64,000 bases of DNA from Erodium maritimum (GCA_963921825.1 OY997594.1:13707001-13771000), one strand, 5' to 3'; shown: positions 12,796 to 24,523, numbered from the stretch's first letter. The notes: generated by a model not told the origin, from the sequence alone. Numbers and translations are program-made.

Positions 12796-14265
12796 ATGGC
12801 TCGCGGTAGACGAGGACGAGCAGCGAGAACACGGGGTCGGGCGGCCATGCGAGGCCGGCGGGGACGGTCATCGGGGACACCAGGAAGTGTGCCAACCGTT
12901 GAGCCCGCCGAATACGCGGAGACGCAGGGCACTATTGTCGGAGAAGACAGGAGAAGCGACGCGGGACCGTCTACAGGCACACCCAGTGTTCCGCCGGTCG
13001 CGGACCCTCCCGTTATGACTGCCTTGGATGAGCTAACCAGGACGGTCTAGAGTTTGGTGTCGGTCATCGCCAGCCGAGAGTCGGCTTCACCAGCTCCAGA
13101 GGATGCCGCGGTCCCAGTGAGGCCCGGTCAGGCCGAGGATCACACAGCCCGGACCCTACTAGACTTCCTAAAGCTAGGGATACCCACCTTTGTCGGGGAG
13201 CCGAACCCCGATCTAGCCAAGAGGTGGCTAGAGCAGGTCACGCGGGACCTGGATACATCAGGCATCGAGGATGGTCCTCGCAGAGTGTCCTTCGCATCTC
13301 ACCAGCTGAGGGACAGCTCCTACCACTGGTGGGGGCGCGTGAAGGACCTTGTCGGGCACGACTACGACATCTTCCAGGAGATGTTTCTAGCACAGTATTT
13401 TCCCGAGTCGGCTCGGTTGGAGCGACATCGGCAGTTTCTGGACCTGGAGCAGGAGGGGATGACAGTGGCAGAATACGAGGCCAGATTCACGGCCTTGACC
13501 AGATTCGCGCCGGAGATGGTGATGATCGAGAAGAACCGTTGTAGGCGGTTCGAGGAGGGACTGAGACCGGTGATTCGGGACAAGGTCCTCGCCTTGAGGT
13601 TGCGGAAGTATACCGATCTCGTGGACACCATAGCGACGGTGGAGCTGGGTATTCGGGATACGGCCAGGACCCGCGAGGTTCGACAGCGGCCGACCGACTT
13701 TACAGGGCCGTCAGAGTCACGAGACCCGAGGAGGCAGAGGACCGCGGGGTTCTTCCGACCACCGACTCATCAGGGTGGAGCGAGACAGCAAGGGTCGGTG
13801 GAGTCCATGGGGCCAGTCGCGACACAGAGGGTGCCGACATGCTATCTCTACAGGGATCCAGGCCACTTGCAACAAGGCTGCCGGACAGGCCAGGACTCGG
13901 GGTCGAGAGCCGATGAGACCAGATGTCTCCGGTGCGGCCGGGTGGGACACACAATGGCATGGTTCCGTGAGTCGTTGGGAGCGACATCGGCGCAGCGACC
14001 GCAGCAGTCGCGGACAGTACAGTCACCTAGGGGTCGCCCTCGTCAGAGTCAGCAGTCGAGGTTTTCGCAGCCATCGACGAGCGCGCCAGCTCCGAGACAG
14101 CAGCAGAGCTATGGGTACCCAGCATTCAGTGGGCCGGGTCAGGGGCAGCAGGAGTCGGAGGGAAGAATGTACGCAGTTACCGACTCCCGGACCCCAGGAT
14201 CCCCCACCTACCACGAGACCTATCAGGGTACGTATTTTATTGTATCATATATGGCGTTGTTCTAA
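12796..14265 (+). pseudogene. gag-like region of the Ty3 element (fossil)
   Basis: The translation starts with an Arg/Gly-rich head and continues into a Retrotrans_gag-type domain (PF03732 family) with RWLEQVTRDLDT, SYHWWGRVKDLV, FLAQYFPESARLERHRQF and GMTVAEYEARFTALTRFAP. A Gln/Ser-rich tail contains zinc-knuckle-like Cys/His residues (CLRCGRVGHT). In the family this protein forms the capsid. The region is GC-rich compared with the AT-rich surroundings. It is a broken copy. Confidence 0.82.
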
Positions 14266-14286
14266 ATTTCGCGGACAAAATTCCTT

Positions 14287-14300
14287 TAAGGGTGGTAGAT
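14287..14300 (+). other. Polypurine tract of the Ty3 element
   Basis: AAGGGTGGTAGAT directly precedes the 3' LTR. In this family a purine run at this place primes plus-strand DNA synthesis. Confidence 0.75.
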
Positions 14301-15816
14301 TGTAATAACCACTCCCGGTCAACGCTAGTCAAACCTGCGAACAACAAGAAAGTTTAAAAAATTTAAGACAGACACTTAATTTAACCTAAATTGACCCCGA
14401 GGGTCATACCGGACTTGAGTTGACCCCGTTATCGACCAAAATGAGTTCCGGGGGACTCAGGGCAACTTTCTGATCAATTTGGAAAATGTTGACTTTTCGT
14501 TGAAAGAGTCAACCGAGCGACGTTTTGGTCTATTCGAGGACCGTTTTGAATCCAAAAAGCTTAGCCGTCGTCGCAGCGGTCTTAGTTGAGCCGTTTCCTT
14601 GTAGCCCGTGAAGTTTCGTAATTTCTTGGAAAAAGTGCCCGTTCGGGTCCCGAAACGTCTGAATTTCGCGAATCTGATAGGAAAATATCTAGGAGATATT
14701 TCCCAAAAAGGTGTGGTACCCACTTGACACTTGTCCAAAATGTGGTGGTGTTAGGTTTATGGGGTAAAACAAAGGAAGACTTGAATGTTAGTTTTGTAAA
14801 TAAGGAAAGTTAGTGTTGGAGTTTTGATATTTCCCGACTATCCAACCGGTGGATCGTCTCAACGATCAAGGAATCGAGCTCCCACCGTCATTCCCTACGG
14901 TGAAAACCTAACCGATTTTCATTTTGGAACATTTGAATTTTAGGGTTTGAGTTTAAATGGTTTGTTTAAGGTTGGGTTGAGGTTTGAGGTTCGTTAGGAA
15001 CGTTTTGGGGCGAAAAGAAATGTTTTCCCTTGATGGCCGAGTGGGGCCCACATGCTCGGGTGATCGGGTTTAGTGCTCGGGAGGTTTAAAACATCCCCCA
15101 GACCATTTATCCTTAACCGAATCGAAAATTGGAATTAAATTGGAGAAGTTGTAATTAACGGGTTTTAGAAACTTTAAACGTTAATTAATTGACTCGGAAG
15201 TCGGAATTTGATTCCGTCAAGTGCTTTGGGTTCCTTGAATTATTCTAAGACCATAGAAACGAAAACGGGAATTTTTGGAGCCCCGGAAGGGCATTTACAA
15301 AACCCGGGCAGATTCGCCATGTCAGGCGAATCGGGCCTTTGTGAGTCCTTTATCGACAATGTCGAGAAATTGGGAAGTTTGGGAGTGATCGAAATTGTCG
15401 GGGTTACGTTTGGGCGTTGAGTTTATTAAATTTCAACTTATTTCCTGCGAGTTAAAGTGCATTAAAAATTGTGTTCTTTTAGATCGTGCCACGGACCGAG
15501 GCAAGGGAAAGTTGGGTGAGTGACTGAGATCATCACCGGAGCTCGTTGGTTGGCTTTTGGGAGAACACGCATGAGGTAGGGAAAAGTATCCGGATCTCGG
15601 CCCTGACTAAGGAAAGTTAACAGTAGAATTGCATGTGACACCGGGGTGTCGTGGGTTAAGTAGGTTTATCGAATATTAGAAAGGCATGATACGGGAATGT
15701 AGAGTTTATGAGAAAAGCATGTGACACTTAGTAGTGTCGTAGGAACAGAGAACTTAGCGATATTAGAATTACTTGAGGCATATGACCATGCCAGGAGGTT
15801 GACTGTTTAATTTACG

Positions 15817-16500
15817 TCTTGGGTGGCCATGAGGGCCCGTGTTATTATTGTTGAGTTTGGGTGGCCATGAGAGCCCGTGTTATTATTGTTGAGTTTGGGT
15901 GGCCATGAGAGCCCGTGTCATTATTGTTGTGTTTGGGTGGCCATAAGAGCCCGTGTTATTATTGTCGAGTCTTGGGTGGCCATGAGAGCCCGTAGTATTA
16001 TTATTGGTATTTTGGGTGGCCGTGAGTGCCCGTGGGGTTGTGAGCCCGTACTTTACCGTTGGTGTCTTGGGTGGCCATGAGGGCCCGTTGGGTTGTCGAA
16101 CCCGTGTTACTTTAGTATTGGTGCCTTGGGTGGTCGTGAGTGCCGTTGGGTTGTTGAACCCGTGTTGCTTTATTGCGGGTGTCTTGAGTGCTCGTGAGTG
16201 TCGTGGGGTTGTTGAGCCCGTGAGTTACTGTTGGTGTGTCTTGAGTGGCCGTGAGTGACGTGGGGTTGTTGAGCCCGTGAGTTACTGTTGGTGCGTCTTG
16301 GGTGGCCGTGAGTGCCGTGGGGTTGTTGAGCCCGTGAGTTACTATTGGTGTGTCTTGGGAGGCCGTGAGTGCCCGTGGGGTCGTTGAGCCCGTGAGTTAC
16401 TGTTGGTGTGTCTTGGGTGGCCGTGAGTGCCCGTGAATGGTTTGGGGTTGTTGAGTTCGTGTTTTACTGTTGGTGTCTTATGTGGCCAAGAGTGCCTGTG
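15817..16500 (+). repeat. Tandem array of 38-60 bp units in the 3' LTR
   Basis: Counterpart of the array at 9411-10095, with the same unit order and a few base differences. Confidence 0.83.
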
Positions 16501-16582
16501 GAGTGTTGAACTGGTCTTGTTACTGGTTGTTGAACTCGCTTGCGATTGTGATTGTGCTTGTGATTGTGGTTGCGGATCTCGG

Positions 16583-17033
16583 TAGGTTACAAGCATTCTT
16601 TGGCTGGCCTGACCAAGTTTTAGTATCAACAGGTTGCAAGCATTCTTTGGCTGGCCTGACACAGTTTGAGTATCAACAAGTTGCAAGCATTCTTTGGCTG
16701 GCCTGACACAGTTTGAGTATCAACAGGTTGCAAGCATTCTTTGGTTGGCCTGACACAGTTTGAGTATCAACAAGTTGCAAGCATTCTTTGGCTGGCCTGA
16801 CATAGCTTGAGTATCAACAGGTTGCAAGCATTCTTTGGCTGGCCTGACACAGTTTGAGTACCAACAGGTTGCAAGCATTCTTTGGTTGGCCTGACACAAT
16901 TTGAGTATCAACAGGTTGCAAGCATTCTTTGGCTGGCCTGACACAGTTTGAGTACCAACAGGTTGCAAGCATTCTTTGGCTGGTCTGGTCTGAGTTTGAG
17001 TATCACAGGTTGTAAGCATTCTTTGGCTAGCCT
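16583..17033 (+). repeat. 47 bp tandem array in the 3' LTR (about 9.7 copies)
   Basis: Counterpart of 10196-10502 with roughly three more units. Several units carry variants (GAGTACC, TTGGTTGGCC) that are not seen in the 5' LTR. Confidence 0.88.
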
Positions 17034-17077
17034 GATCCGTGTTCGTGTGAGTGGGAGAGGTTACTGAGCAGCTGGTA

Positions 17078-17159
17078 CGCGATCCTTTGTGATCTTGTTT
17101 GGTGTGCGATCCTTTGTGATCTTGTTTGGTGTGTGATCCTTTGTGATCTTGTTTGGTGT
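17078..17159 (+). repeat. 27 bp triple repeat in the 3' LTR
   Basis: Three copies of the 27 bp unit, as in the 5' LTR at 10549-10631. Confidence 0.83.
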
Positions 17160-17676
17160 TGCGTAGCTTTCGTTTGAGTCCTTGGAAGAGGTCGTGATCG
17201 TTGTGTCGGGTCTACTTTACGTGTCAGGGTGTCGAGTTGGTCAAGGAAGGTAACTGTGGGTGTGTGTTCAGTCGGAGTACTTGGGTTGGGGACAGTGATC
17301 CCCGGAGTTGAGTTTGTTGTGGGTGTTACCGGCATTGTCTGCTAATTATGTCGTAGTCAGTCTGTTATCTGTGGTGGTAAGCGAACGCTCACCCCTAGCT
17401 GCTTTTCCTACAGGTACTGATCACAGGACGGACTAGGTGAGCTCTCGAAGCTTGTGGAGCTAGGAGCGGAGTCCGGATTTTTGTCTTTTGAGTCTAGTGA
17501 CGGATACCTTGTACTTTTGTCCACGTGTTGGGACATATTTTTAAGTTGTAAATATTATTCTGATTAATTAAATGGAGATTTGAAAGTGTTTATCCAAAAC
17601 AGGTTTCATTGTTTTATTATTTTAAAACGTTCACGTTCCAGGTTCGGTTTTACTGAATTTGGGGCGTGACACTTTC

Positions 17677-18171
17677 AGTCACTCTCGATCAAGCGGCCGA
17701 GAACCGATGTCTTTCCCATACCGCAGTATGAGGGATAAATCCCTTAGCCGTCTTTTGTGTCCCTCATGTAGTCTGTCCCCACGCCAATCTTGTCTGTTAT
17801 GGAAACTTTGTCACATGTAACGTTGGGCTTAGGTCAAACTCAGTTGTTTACTGCACATCAATCACAAAGACTCCTTAATCTAAGGATGCATGACAAGCTA
17901 CAACATTGAATATGTTCATGACTTGATATATGGCACATATTCACGCCGGGTCGTCCAATATCATGTCCCACATGATATCTATGATCAGACTTCGGAATCT
18001 CATTCCAATGACTAAATAGAATGTAATCCATGAAGAGTCATCTTTCATACTAGTCGCTTCTAGTGAAGCTTTGTTGACTAGGGACCCATCGAGTGTGGTA
18101 TATCTCGATATGTGGCTCTACTTTGCATGGTGGGCATAGATCAGAACACACATCGATATATTACTCCAACA
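17677..18171 (-). repeat. Copia A LTR, proximal piece
   Basis: This is the U3-side part of the split LTR. On the minus strand it begins TGTTGGAGTAATATATCG at 18171 and runs to the Ty3 insertion. It aligns by eye with 47928-48420. Confidence 0.72.
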
Positions 18172-18480
18172 CATAAGTAATACATAAAGCCACTTTACTT
18201 TTATTGCTAACAATGATATATACATTTAGATGTTTATGATTGAACTACGGTCACTAAAACTAAAACCTCTATGTTGTGTTAATCTTATAGTCATCGGATC
18301 TGGAAGTCCTCTTCACAATTTCGTCTCATGACTCTTCCTTTCCCGCCTCCATCCTGCTTAATCAACGTCAAGTCGGTCTGTCGACTAGATCTGCATGTAT
18401 GGCCATATCAAAACAGTGACGCAGATTTTCGCGCTTAGGCGAGGCGCCTTGGTCGTTTTCTGCAACACTGGCCACTTTTG
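18172..18480. other. Flank shared in part with the 47.8 kb LTR copy
   Basis: About 110-120 bp next to the LTR (18172-18290) are also found upstream of the related LTR at 47928 (GTAGTTCAATC, TTAGCAATAAAA, TTACTTATG). The LTR may therefore start farther out than its TGTTGG, or both copies may keep the same internal 3' end. The remaining ~190 bp show nothing I recognise. Confidence 0.5.
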
Positions 18481-18842
18481 TTAAATTAATTATACGTACT
18501 ATATATCTACTATTTATCAGTCCTCTTTATTAAATTGGTGCATCATCAAACACAAGAAAAACAAATGTATCCTTATTATATTATTAAATTTTCGAAACCA
18601 TCTCATCAATCATTTTCTCTGAAACATGATAATGAGTATAGTTATTTATCTTTAGTGTTCAACTAAAAATAAAGGAAGAAAATAATTCATTTATTGAAAC
18701 ATAACGCTCTGCTATCTTAAGAAAAGTAATATATTCACGTTATTAACATTACATAGAATAATAATAAGAACTTAGTCATTTATTAATCACAAAAGATCAT
18801 GTAATACAAAATATAGATTTACCTATGACATAAAACCCAACA

Positions 18843-18853
18843 GACTCCCACTT
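18843..18853 (-). other. Polypurine tract of Copia fossil B
   Basis: The minus strand reads AAGTGGGAGTC immediately before TGTTGGG. This is the usual Copia arrangement before a 3' LTR. Confidence 0.65.
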
Positions 18854-19126
18854 ACAAAACACCGAATTTACATTACAAGTAATGCCCATAGGCCTAACAT
18901 GACCCTCATACATAGGTTGCGTAAGAGTCTCTCTTTTTTTATAATCGATGTGAAAATTCATTATACTTTAAGGATTACAATGAAAAGCAAGGAATACAAA
19001 CCGACATGGTTGTTCCTGCTAAAACCAAACAATAAAATAACCAAATACACAGAAGAAAAAAAGTCTGCTAGAGAACGTCATAGACACGTACTAGACTAAA
19101 GCTGTGTAAACCGAGACCTGTCAAGG

Positions 19127-22100
19127 TCAAACAAAGCAATCCAGAGGAGCAGCCTGCCAAGCTACAAAAGATGAGTAGGGTTTTAGTAATCCACCCGCCC
19201 GAAACAAGGAAAAACTGAGAGACTGCAGCTTCAAGAGAGATGCTTCCACCGACTCCTCTATTGAGTTAAATACCAAGTTGTTCCTTCTCAACCACAAAAT
19301 CCACATAGCCACATAGACCAACCTCAACCATATCAACTTCCGACATTTCTGTATCAAGCCGGTCCAACCCAGAAACACAGGAAGGATAGATCGATCATGA
19401 ATGCAAGTGACTCCCCACCAACGATAGACTGAAGACCAAAATTTCCAAGCAAAGGAGCAATGTAGAAAAATGTGATCTGCGTCTTCAAAAACAAGCTTGC
19501 AGGCTTTACACAACATACCATTAAGAGAAATCCTGCAGCCTCTGCTCTCAAGAAACACCATCGAGGGAATGGCGTTGTTAAGGATCAACCACATAAGCAT
19601 AGCATATTTCGGGGGCCATCTCTTGATCCAAAGAAAACCAGACCATGGTGGGGGAGTGTGATTAACATCCTCCAAAAGACCATAAACTGTCTTTGTGCTA
19701 AACTGAGTAGCCTTTGACCAGACTAAAGCGTTCTCCCTGTCAAACCGAATAGGAAAAGACCCCAAAGAGGAAAGTAACCGTTGTACTTCACTCTACTCCC
19801 AAACGAAGCAATCTCTGCGAAACAACAAAGACCATACACCTGCAGAGCACATCTCACTGATCCGAACATGCTTGGAAACCGAGAGAGAATACAAGCGTGG
19901 ATATTGAACGGACAAGGGGGAGGGACCGATCCAAATGTCCTCCCAAAACCGGACTCGGGTTCCTCTGCCAACCTTCCAATGCAGATTTTGAGGGCCAAAA
20001 ATTTGTAAAAACCCTGAGGTAGAGGCCAGAGCCACAATATGTGAGAAAATCGAAGAAGAGGAAGGTGTATCCACTGCAGACAAGTCCCAAGAATCTATAG
20101 ACCATCCATACTTCTCGTAGATAAATCTTTTCCAGAAGGAGTCATGTTCGTTGGAAAACCGCCAAAACCATTTTGCTAGAAGGCTATTGTTCACCTGTTC
20201 AAGTCTCCTTATACCAAGACCCCCTGCAAACGGGGTTTGCACACCTTTCCCCAAGCCACTCTGTTTAAAACCCTGCGAGCAACACTGCCTGACCAAAGGA
20301 AGCGTCTTTGCCAAGCCTCCAACTCAAGTATTACTCCCTTGGGAGCCTTAAACAGCGACATGTAAAAACAGGTAACGATGCTAGAGTGGAGTTTATTAGA
20401 GTTAAGCGACCTGCCGAATTCAGCATTTTTGTTTTCCATAATGCCAAGGACTTTTTGAACCGGCGAACAATCGGCTCCCATGTCTTAACCCTCTTAGGAT
20501 CAGCCCCCAACTGAAAACCCAAGTATCGAATAGGAAGTTCAACAACTGCACAATGAAATATCTCTTGCACCAAACTCTCAGAGATAGAGAAACCATTCAA
20601 CAGGACAGCATCAGATTTGGAGTAGTTTATTTTAAGGCCAGAAACCACCTGATACATATCCAAAGTAGTTTTGAGAGTACGGAAATGTGCTTCAGTACCA
20701 GAGATGAATAGCAAAGTATCATCTGCGAACTGCAGATGAGAGACCAAAAAATTATCTCTACCAATTTTCACACCTCCAAAGTCCCCCTCAGAAATACCTT
20801 TGGACAAGACCTGATGTAAGCCTTCAGCTGCCAAAAGAAACAAGAACGGGGATAAAGGGCAACCCTGTCGAAGACCCTTAGAGATGTCAAAATCCGAGCC
20901 TGGGGATCCATTAACAAGCACAGATAAAGAGGCCTTAAAACACGAAGCCATTCGGCCTCTCCAGCTTGCACCGAACCCCATAAGAGACATAACGTCCTCC
21001 AGATAATCCCACCTGAGGTTTTCATATGCTTTCTCAAAGTCCAATTGCAGGAGAATAATTTCGGCCTTGGTCTGCTTAATCAACTGAATAGTTTCAGAAG
21101 CTATTAGCACATCGTCCACTAGTTGGCGCCCCGCCACAAAACCACTTTGGATATCGCTAATCAATTCTGGGAGCACAATCTTCAACCTATTTGCCAATAC
21201 CTTTGCAAGTATCTTGTACGGACCTGAGATAAGACTGATCGGTCTCAATTCCGACATCGTTTTCGGATTTTGTACCCTGGGTATTAGTGTCAAGAAAGTA
21301 GCATTGAGACCTTTCCCGATTACACCCGTTTCATAAAAAGCATGTATGAAAGCAATCACATCTGCACCCACGATCTCATAACAAGATTGAAAAAACTTTA
21401 AAGTGAACCCGTCCGGACCCGGGGATTTTTCACTACCACAATCCCAAACAGCCTGTTTAATTTCTTCAGCCGAAAATCTCAATTCCAGAGAAGACCGTTG
21501 TACTTCAGACAAAGGGGAAAATGGTAACGGGAGAATAGATAAGGGCGCTGGTGATACCTGGCTGAAACGGCTCTGGAAATGCTTTGTCGCATGAGTTTTA
21601 ATACCCATAGGATCGGTAATCACTGAAGCACCATCGCGAATGACTGAAAAGCGATTAACAGAGCCCTGAAAATTCGCTATCCGATGAAAATACTTGGAGC
21701 ATAAATCTCCTCCATCGAACCAGCGCTGCCTTGATTTCTGGCACCATATCCTTGCTAACACTTTATGCTTGTGAATTAAATCAACTTTCAACATGGAGCG
21801 TTTAATGCTTTCAGAGTCAGTCAAATCCCTGATGTCCAAGATTTTATCAAGCAATTCAATTTCATTGGTAATGGAAGCAATTTGAGTGTCAACCATTCCA
21901 AAGACTTCCCGGTTCCAAACCTTTAGATCATCCCTTAAGTACTTCAATTTATACCACAAACGATAGCTTGGAGAGCCCGAACAAGAATAAGACTCCCAAA
22001 AACTCCTGTACCACCACATTGAAGTCTTTGTGGTCCAACCAGACATTAAGAAACCGAAAAGGTTTAGGCCCCCAATTTGTCGAGCAAGTTTCCAAAACAA

Positions 22101-22776
22101 CAGGGCGATGGTCTGATAAGCCACGCTCCAAGCATTTCTGCGAGATACCTTCAAAAACGATGAGGAATTCAGGAGAAACCAAAAACCGGTCCAGTCTCGT
22201 TGCCTTAGACCCTGTACCATACCAAGTGTACTTACAACCCTCAAGTCTCAGGTCGGTTAAATCGGGTGACAGAATAAAATTCAAGAAGTTTGAGCTATCA
22301 CTTTCAGAGAATGCACTATTTCGCCACTCCTCCTCAGTTAGTACTGAATTAAAATCGCCCCCAATACAGATTGTTTCCGAGAATCTATGGCTAAAAGAGT
22401 GAATCTCCTCCCAAAGGAGTAATTGGTCTGCCTCTAATGAAGGAGCATAGACGTTGACACAAACCAAGGGAGAAGGCGAGTCCGACCAGAAACCGAACCA
22501 AATTATTGCATTCTTCAAGGGAATTACTTCAGTGCAGCGAAAAATACTTGGCTTCCATATAGCAAGAAAGCCACCAGAGGCACCATCAGACGGGGAGAAC
22601 GAGTGTTCCCAAATTCCATAAAAACCAAAACTCCGTAGATAAGAGGGTGAGAAAGAATCGACCTTCGTCTCTTGGAGGAATACGAAATCCGGGTGATATC
22701 GTCTGATGGTGTTGCTTATACTCCGTCTCTTCTGGACGGAGTTAGTTCCTCTCACGTTCCATGAGAGGAACTTCAT
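19127..22776 (-). pseudogene. LINE ORF2: APE endonuclease, reverse transcriptase, zf-RVT (frameshifted)
   Basis: The start MKFLSWNVRG at 22776 lies 4 nt after the ORF1 stop. The endonuclease part (22776 to about 22010) keeps SWNVRG, LQETK, GGDFNSVL and GLSDHRPV. The frame then changes near 22000. The reverse-transcriptase frame (to 20331) has KSPGPDGF, LRPISL, QSGFVAGRQ, LQLDFEKAYE, GLRQGCPLSPFLF and the catalytic FADDTLLF. A second frame change near 20320 leads to GLGIRRLEQVNNSLLAKW, and a third near 19780 leads to the zf-RVT domain (PF13966 type; KRWPPKYAMLMWLILNN, CKACKLVFEDADHIFLHC). Domain order is that of plant L1 elements. The long intact frames suggest modest age. Confidence 0.9.
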
Positions 22777-22780
22777 GTGA

Positions 22781-24523
22781 TCATTTTCGAAGTAGAGAAT
22801 GAGGAATAGACTCAATCGAGTCTAACTCCTCGTCCTCACACACATCATCATAATCACCATCTCCATCGTCCTCTAAATCAAGACGCTCCGAAACCTCCAA
22901 GTCTAAATTATTAAACTGGTCAATAGCATACTCTGAGGATTTTAGAGCCTTCAATCCAACCTTCTTCATATAGTCCCAGTTCCCTTGTCGAATTGCAGCA
23001 GAGCTACTGCGAATGAGGCTTTTCTGAGAGGAAACTGCTACCGAATAGGTGACTGGGGCCTTAGTGCTCAAACTACTCTGCTTCAAAATGTTTGAAGACG
23101 GTGTTCCGTGCGCAACACGCAAACTAGAGCCTGTCCCTAGACTCCTCCCAGTATCACAACTCTGAGAATTAGTTGAGTCTTTCACTACATCCGGGGGATT
23201 AGTAGCTAAAGACTCATTTGATTTTTGAATCTTAGATGAAGATTTATCCATTCCCCTATTTTCGAGCTCAGCACTGAATTGTTCAGAAGAAGAATCGGGT
23301 ACACTTACTATTGGATGACATAACTCCGGCACTTCAGCGATTGATACTCCATTAATAAGCAAGGGGAAAGTCGATTCTCTCAGTTTGAAATTCATCAACA
23401 AAGAGTTGATCTTTGAATTACTATGGATCAACAAAAATATAGAATCGAAACTAGCCGAGGACGGGCTATTATCACAAACGAAATGCAATAACGATCCCAA
23501 AGAATTACCTAGTGCCTTAGCTGATTCAGTAGTTCGTCCCTGAAAATGGATACCTTCTACTTTGACCCACTGGAAGAAACCGCCCACAGTGACCATTAAT
23601 CCTGAATTTCTAAGCAGATCAAACCAAGGCCTTAGACGAGACCAATTTTCCTGTTCAAGGGAATCCCTAACCGCAGGGTCCAGAACTGTGAGAAGGAAAA
23701 TTCTGTTGCCAAAAGACCGAAGCACTATATCGTCTAAGCCTTTTGAGCTCAAGACTGAATTATACTGAGATATAGACCAGTTAGCATGTGCCAGAACAAG
23801 AACACCAGACATTGCCATCTCACGAGATCCCTCCACTGAGTTGCCTTGAACTGATAATACCGGAGCAACAGTCGCAGAGCTTTGATGAGGAGCCTTTACC
23901 GGTCGAGATTTTGACTTGGAAACTGAGGGTTTTGCATAATCGACCAATAATTTGAACCCATCTTGTAGAGTACTGTGGAAAGCTTCAATAGCCCCGGAAG
24001 CAAAAGCAGGCTGCTTCATCCTGACAAAGCCAGAAAACTTTCCAGACCGATTCGATCTCTTGTAGACAAAACATTGATCGACATTTTCAGAGCCCCACAA
24101 ATTCCTGAACCAGCTACCGTCCCTCCCCGAGGGAATATTGCAAACAAACAGTTTCCGTCCTCCAGAACTAGAGGGAAACTTATCATGAGGGGAGACAGGA
24201 GGGCTAAAAACCTCACCACTCTCGAGAGCCGAACCTACCAGAGCTTCCTGGCGATGAGCGATTGGCGTAGCTTCCAAGCGTTGGACAATTGACGAGACCC
24301 TTCCACATTCAGGACCAAAGCGAGACGGTTTTCTCTCAGGCTTGGAAGACGAGCTACCGGATGGAGCAACTCGAGCAACAATTAAAGACTGCATCCGACC
24401 AGAGCTAATACCCTTCAAGGGCTCCCTCTCGATCATGGGTCCCTTCCCCTTTCGGCTATCCCTCTTCATCCGATTCTTCTGGGCAGATCTAGGGATCCAG
24501 AGAAGGCTGTCTTGCAATAGCAT
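22781..24523 (-). CDS. LINE ORF1 (RRM-type RNA-binding protein, 580 aa)
   Basis: One open frame from 24523 to a TGA at 22781-22783. A basic head (KRDSRKGKGPM) is followed at about residues 125-200 by an RRM-like fold with RKLFVCNIPSGRD and SGKFSGFVRMKQ. The middle is a DUF4283-like region (VLAHANWSISQYNSVL; LRPWFDLLRNSGLMVTVGGF), and the tail is Ser-rich then acidic (LEDDGDGDYDDVCEDEE). Plant L1 ORF1 proteins bind the element's RNA. The frame is intact, unlike ORF2. The first Met is taken as the start, with no way to test it here. Confidence 0.8.
   Translation of the reverse strand: MLLQDSLLWIPRSAQKNRMKRDSRKGKGPMIEREPLKGISSGRMQSLIVARVAPSGSSSSKPERKPSRFGPECGRVSSIVQRLEATPIAHRQEALVGSALESGEVFSPPVSPHDKFPSSSGGRKLFVCNIPSGRDGSWFRNLWGSENVDQCFVYKRSNRSGKFSGFVRMKQPAFASGAIEAFHSTLQDGFKLLVDYAKPSVSKSKSRPVKAPHQSSATVAPVLSVQGNSVEGSREMAMSGVLVLAHANWSISQYNSVLSSKGLDDIVLRSFGNRIFLLTVLDPAVRDSLEQENWSRLRPWFDLLRNSGLMVTVGGFFQWVKVEGIHFQGRTTESAKALGNSLGSLLHFVCDNSPSSASFDSIFLLIHSNSKINSLLMNFKLRESTFPLLINGVSIAEVPELCHPIVSVPDSSSEQFSAELENRGMDKSSSKIQKSNESLATNPPDVVKDSTNSQSCDTGRSLGTGSSLRVAHGTPSSNILKQSSLSTKAPVTYSVAVSSQKSLIRSSSAAIRQGNWDYMKKVGLKALKSSEYAIDQFNNLDLEVSERLDLEDDGDGDYDDVCEDEELDSIESIPHSLLRK

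Larger units (their letters stand above)
7756..17671 (+). mobile_element. Ty3-type gag-only LTR retrotransposon (TR-GAG-like), 9.9 kb
   Basis: The element starts TGTAATAACC and ends GGGGCGTGACA, with a perfect 5 bp target duplication CTTTC (7751-7755 and 17672-17676). It has two near-identical LTRs of about 3.4 kb, a primer-binding site complementary to initiator tRNA-Met, a GC-rich internal repeat array, a gag-like region and a polypurine tract. Between gag and the 3' LTR I see no protease, reverse transcriptase, RNase H or integrase coding, so it would depend on an autonomous relative. The gag type and the sequence before the 3' LTR (TTTCGCGGACAAAATTC) recall Tekay/Del-like chromoviruses. 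It is broken and probably young relative to the Copia LTR that it split. Confidence 0.88.
14301..17671 (+). repeat. 3' LTR of the Ty3 element (3371 bp)
   Basis: Near-identical to 7756-11143 apart from scattered base changes, an absence of about 100 bp near 14810, and extra copies in the 47 bp array. The close match suggests insertion that is recent on the scale of this window. I made no numerical estimate. Confidence 0.9.
4430..18171 (-). mobile_element. Copia LTR retrotransposon fossil A (broken, nested)
   Basis: On the minus strand the order is 5' LTR, primer-binding site, leader, gag-like stretch and protease-like stretch. The LTR runs from about 18171 to 6840 and is split by the Ty3 element 7756-17671; its own length is about 1.4 kb, beginning TGTTGG and ending CCAACA. 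The gag-like translation at about 5150-5440 (for example SVSIDVACIMLGCM) and the stretch at about 4630-4860 (DLRVGN, NNVYCIPT) resemble Copia gag and the protease/pre-integrase region. The element is broken, with many breaks, and no 3' LTR was found on the left side. The left border near 4430 is approximate. It is older than the Ty3 element inside it. Confidence 0.75.

Noticed and set aside
13700-14305. Additional frames overlapping the gag-like region
   Set aside because: They are shadows of the GC-rich gag sequence in other frames, without gag or other domains.
18481-18842. Independent AT-rich gene desert right of fossil A
   Set aside because: The polypurine tract and TGTTGGG start at 18842 show that this is the LTR of Copia fossil B.
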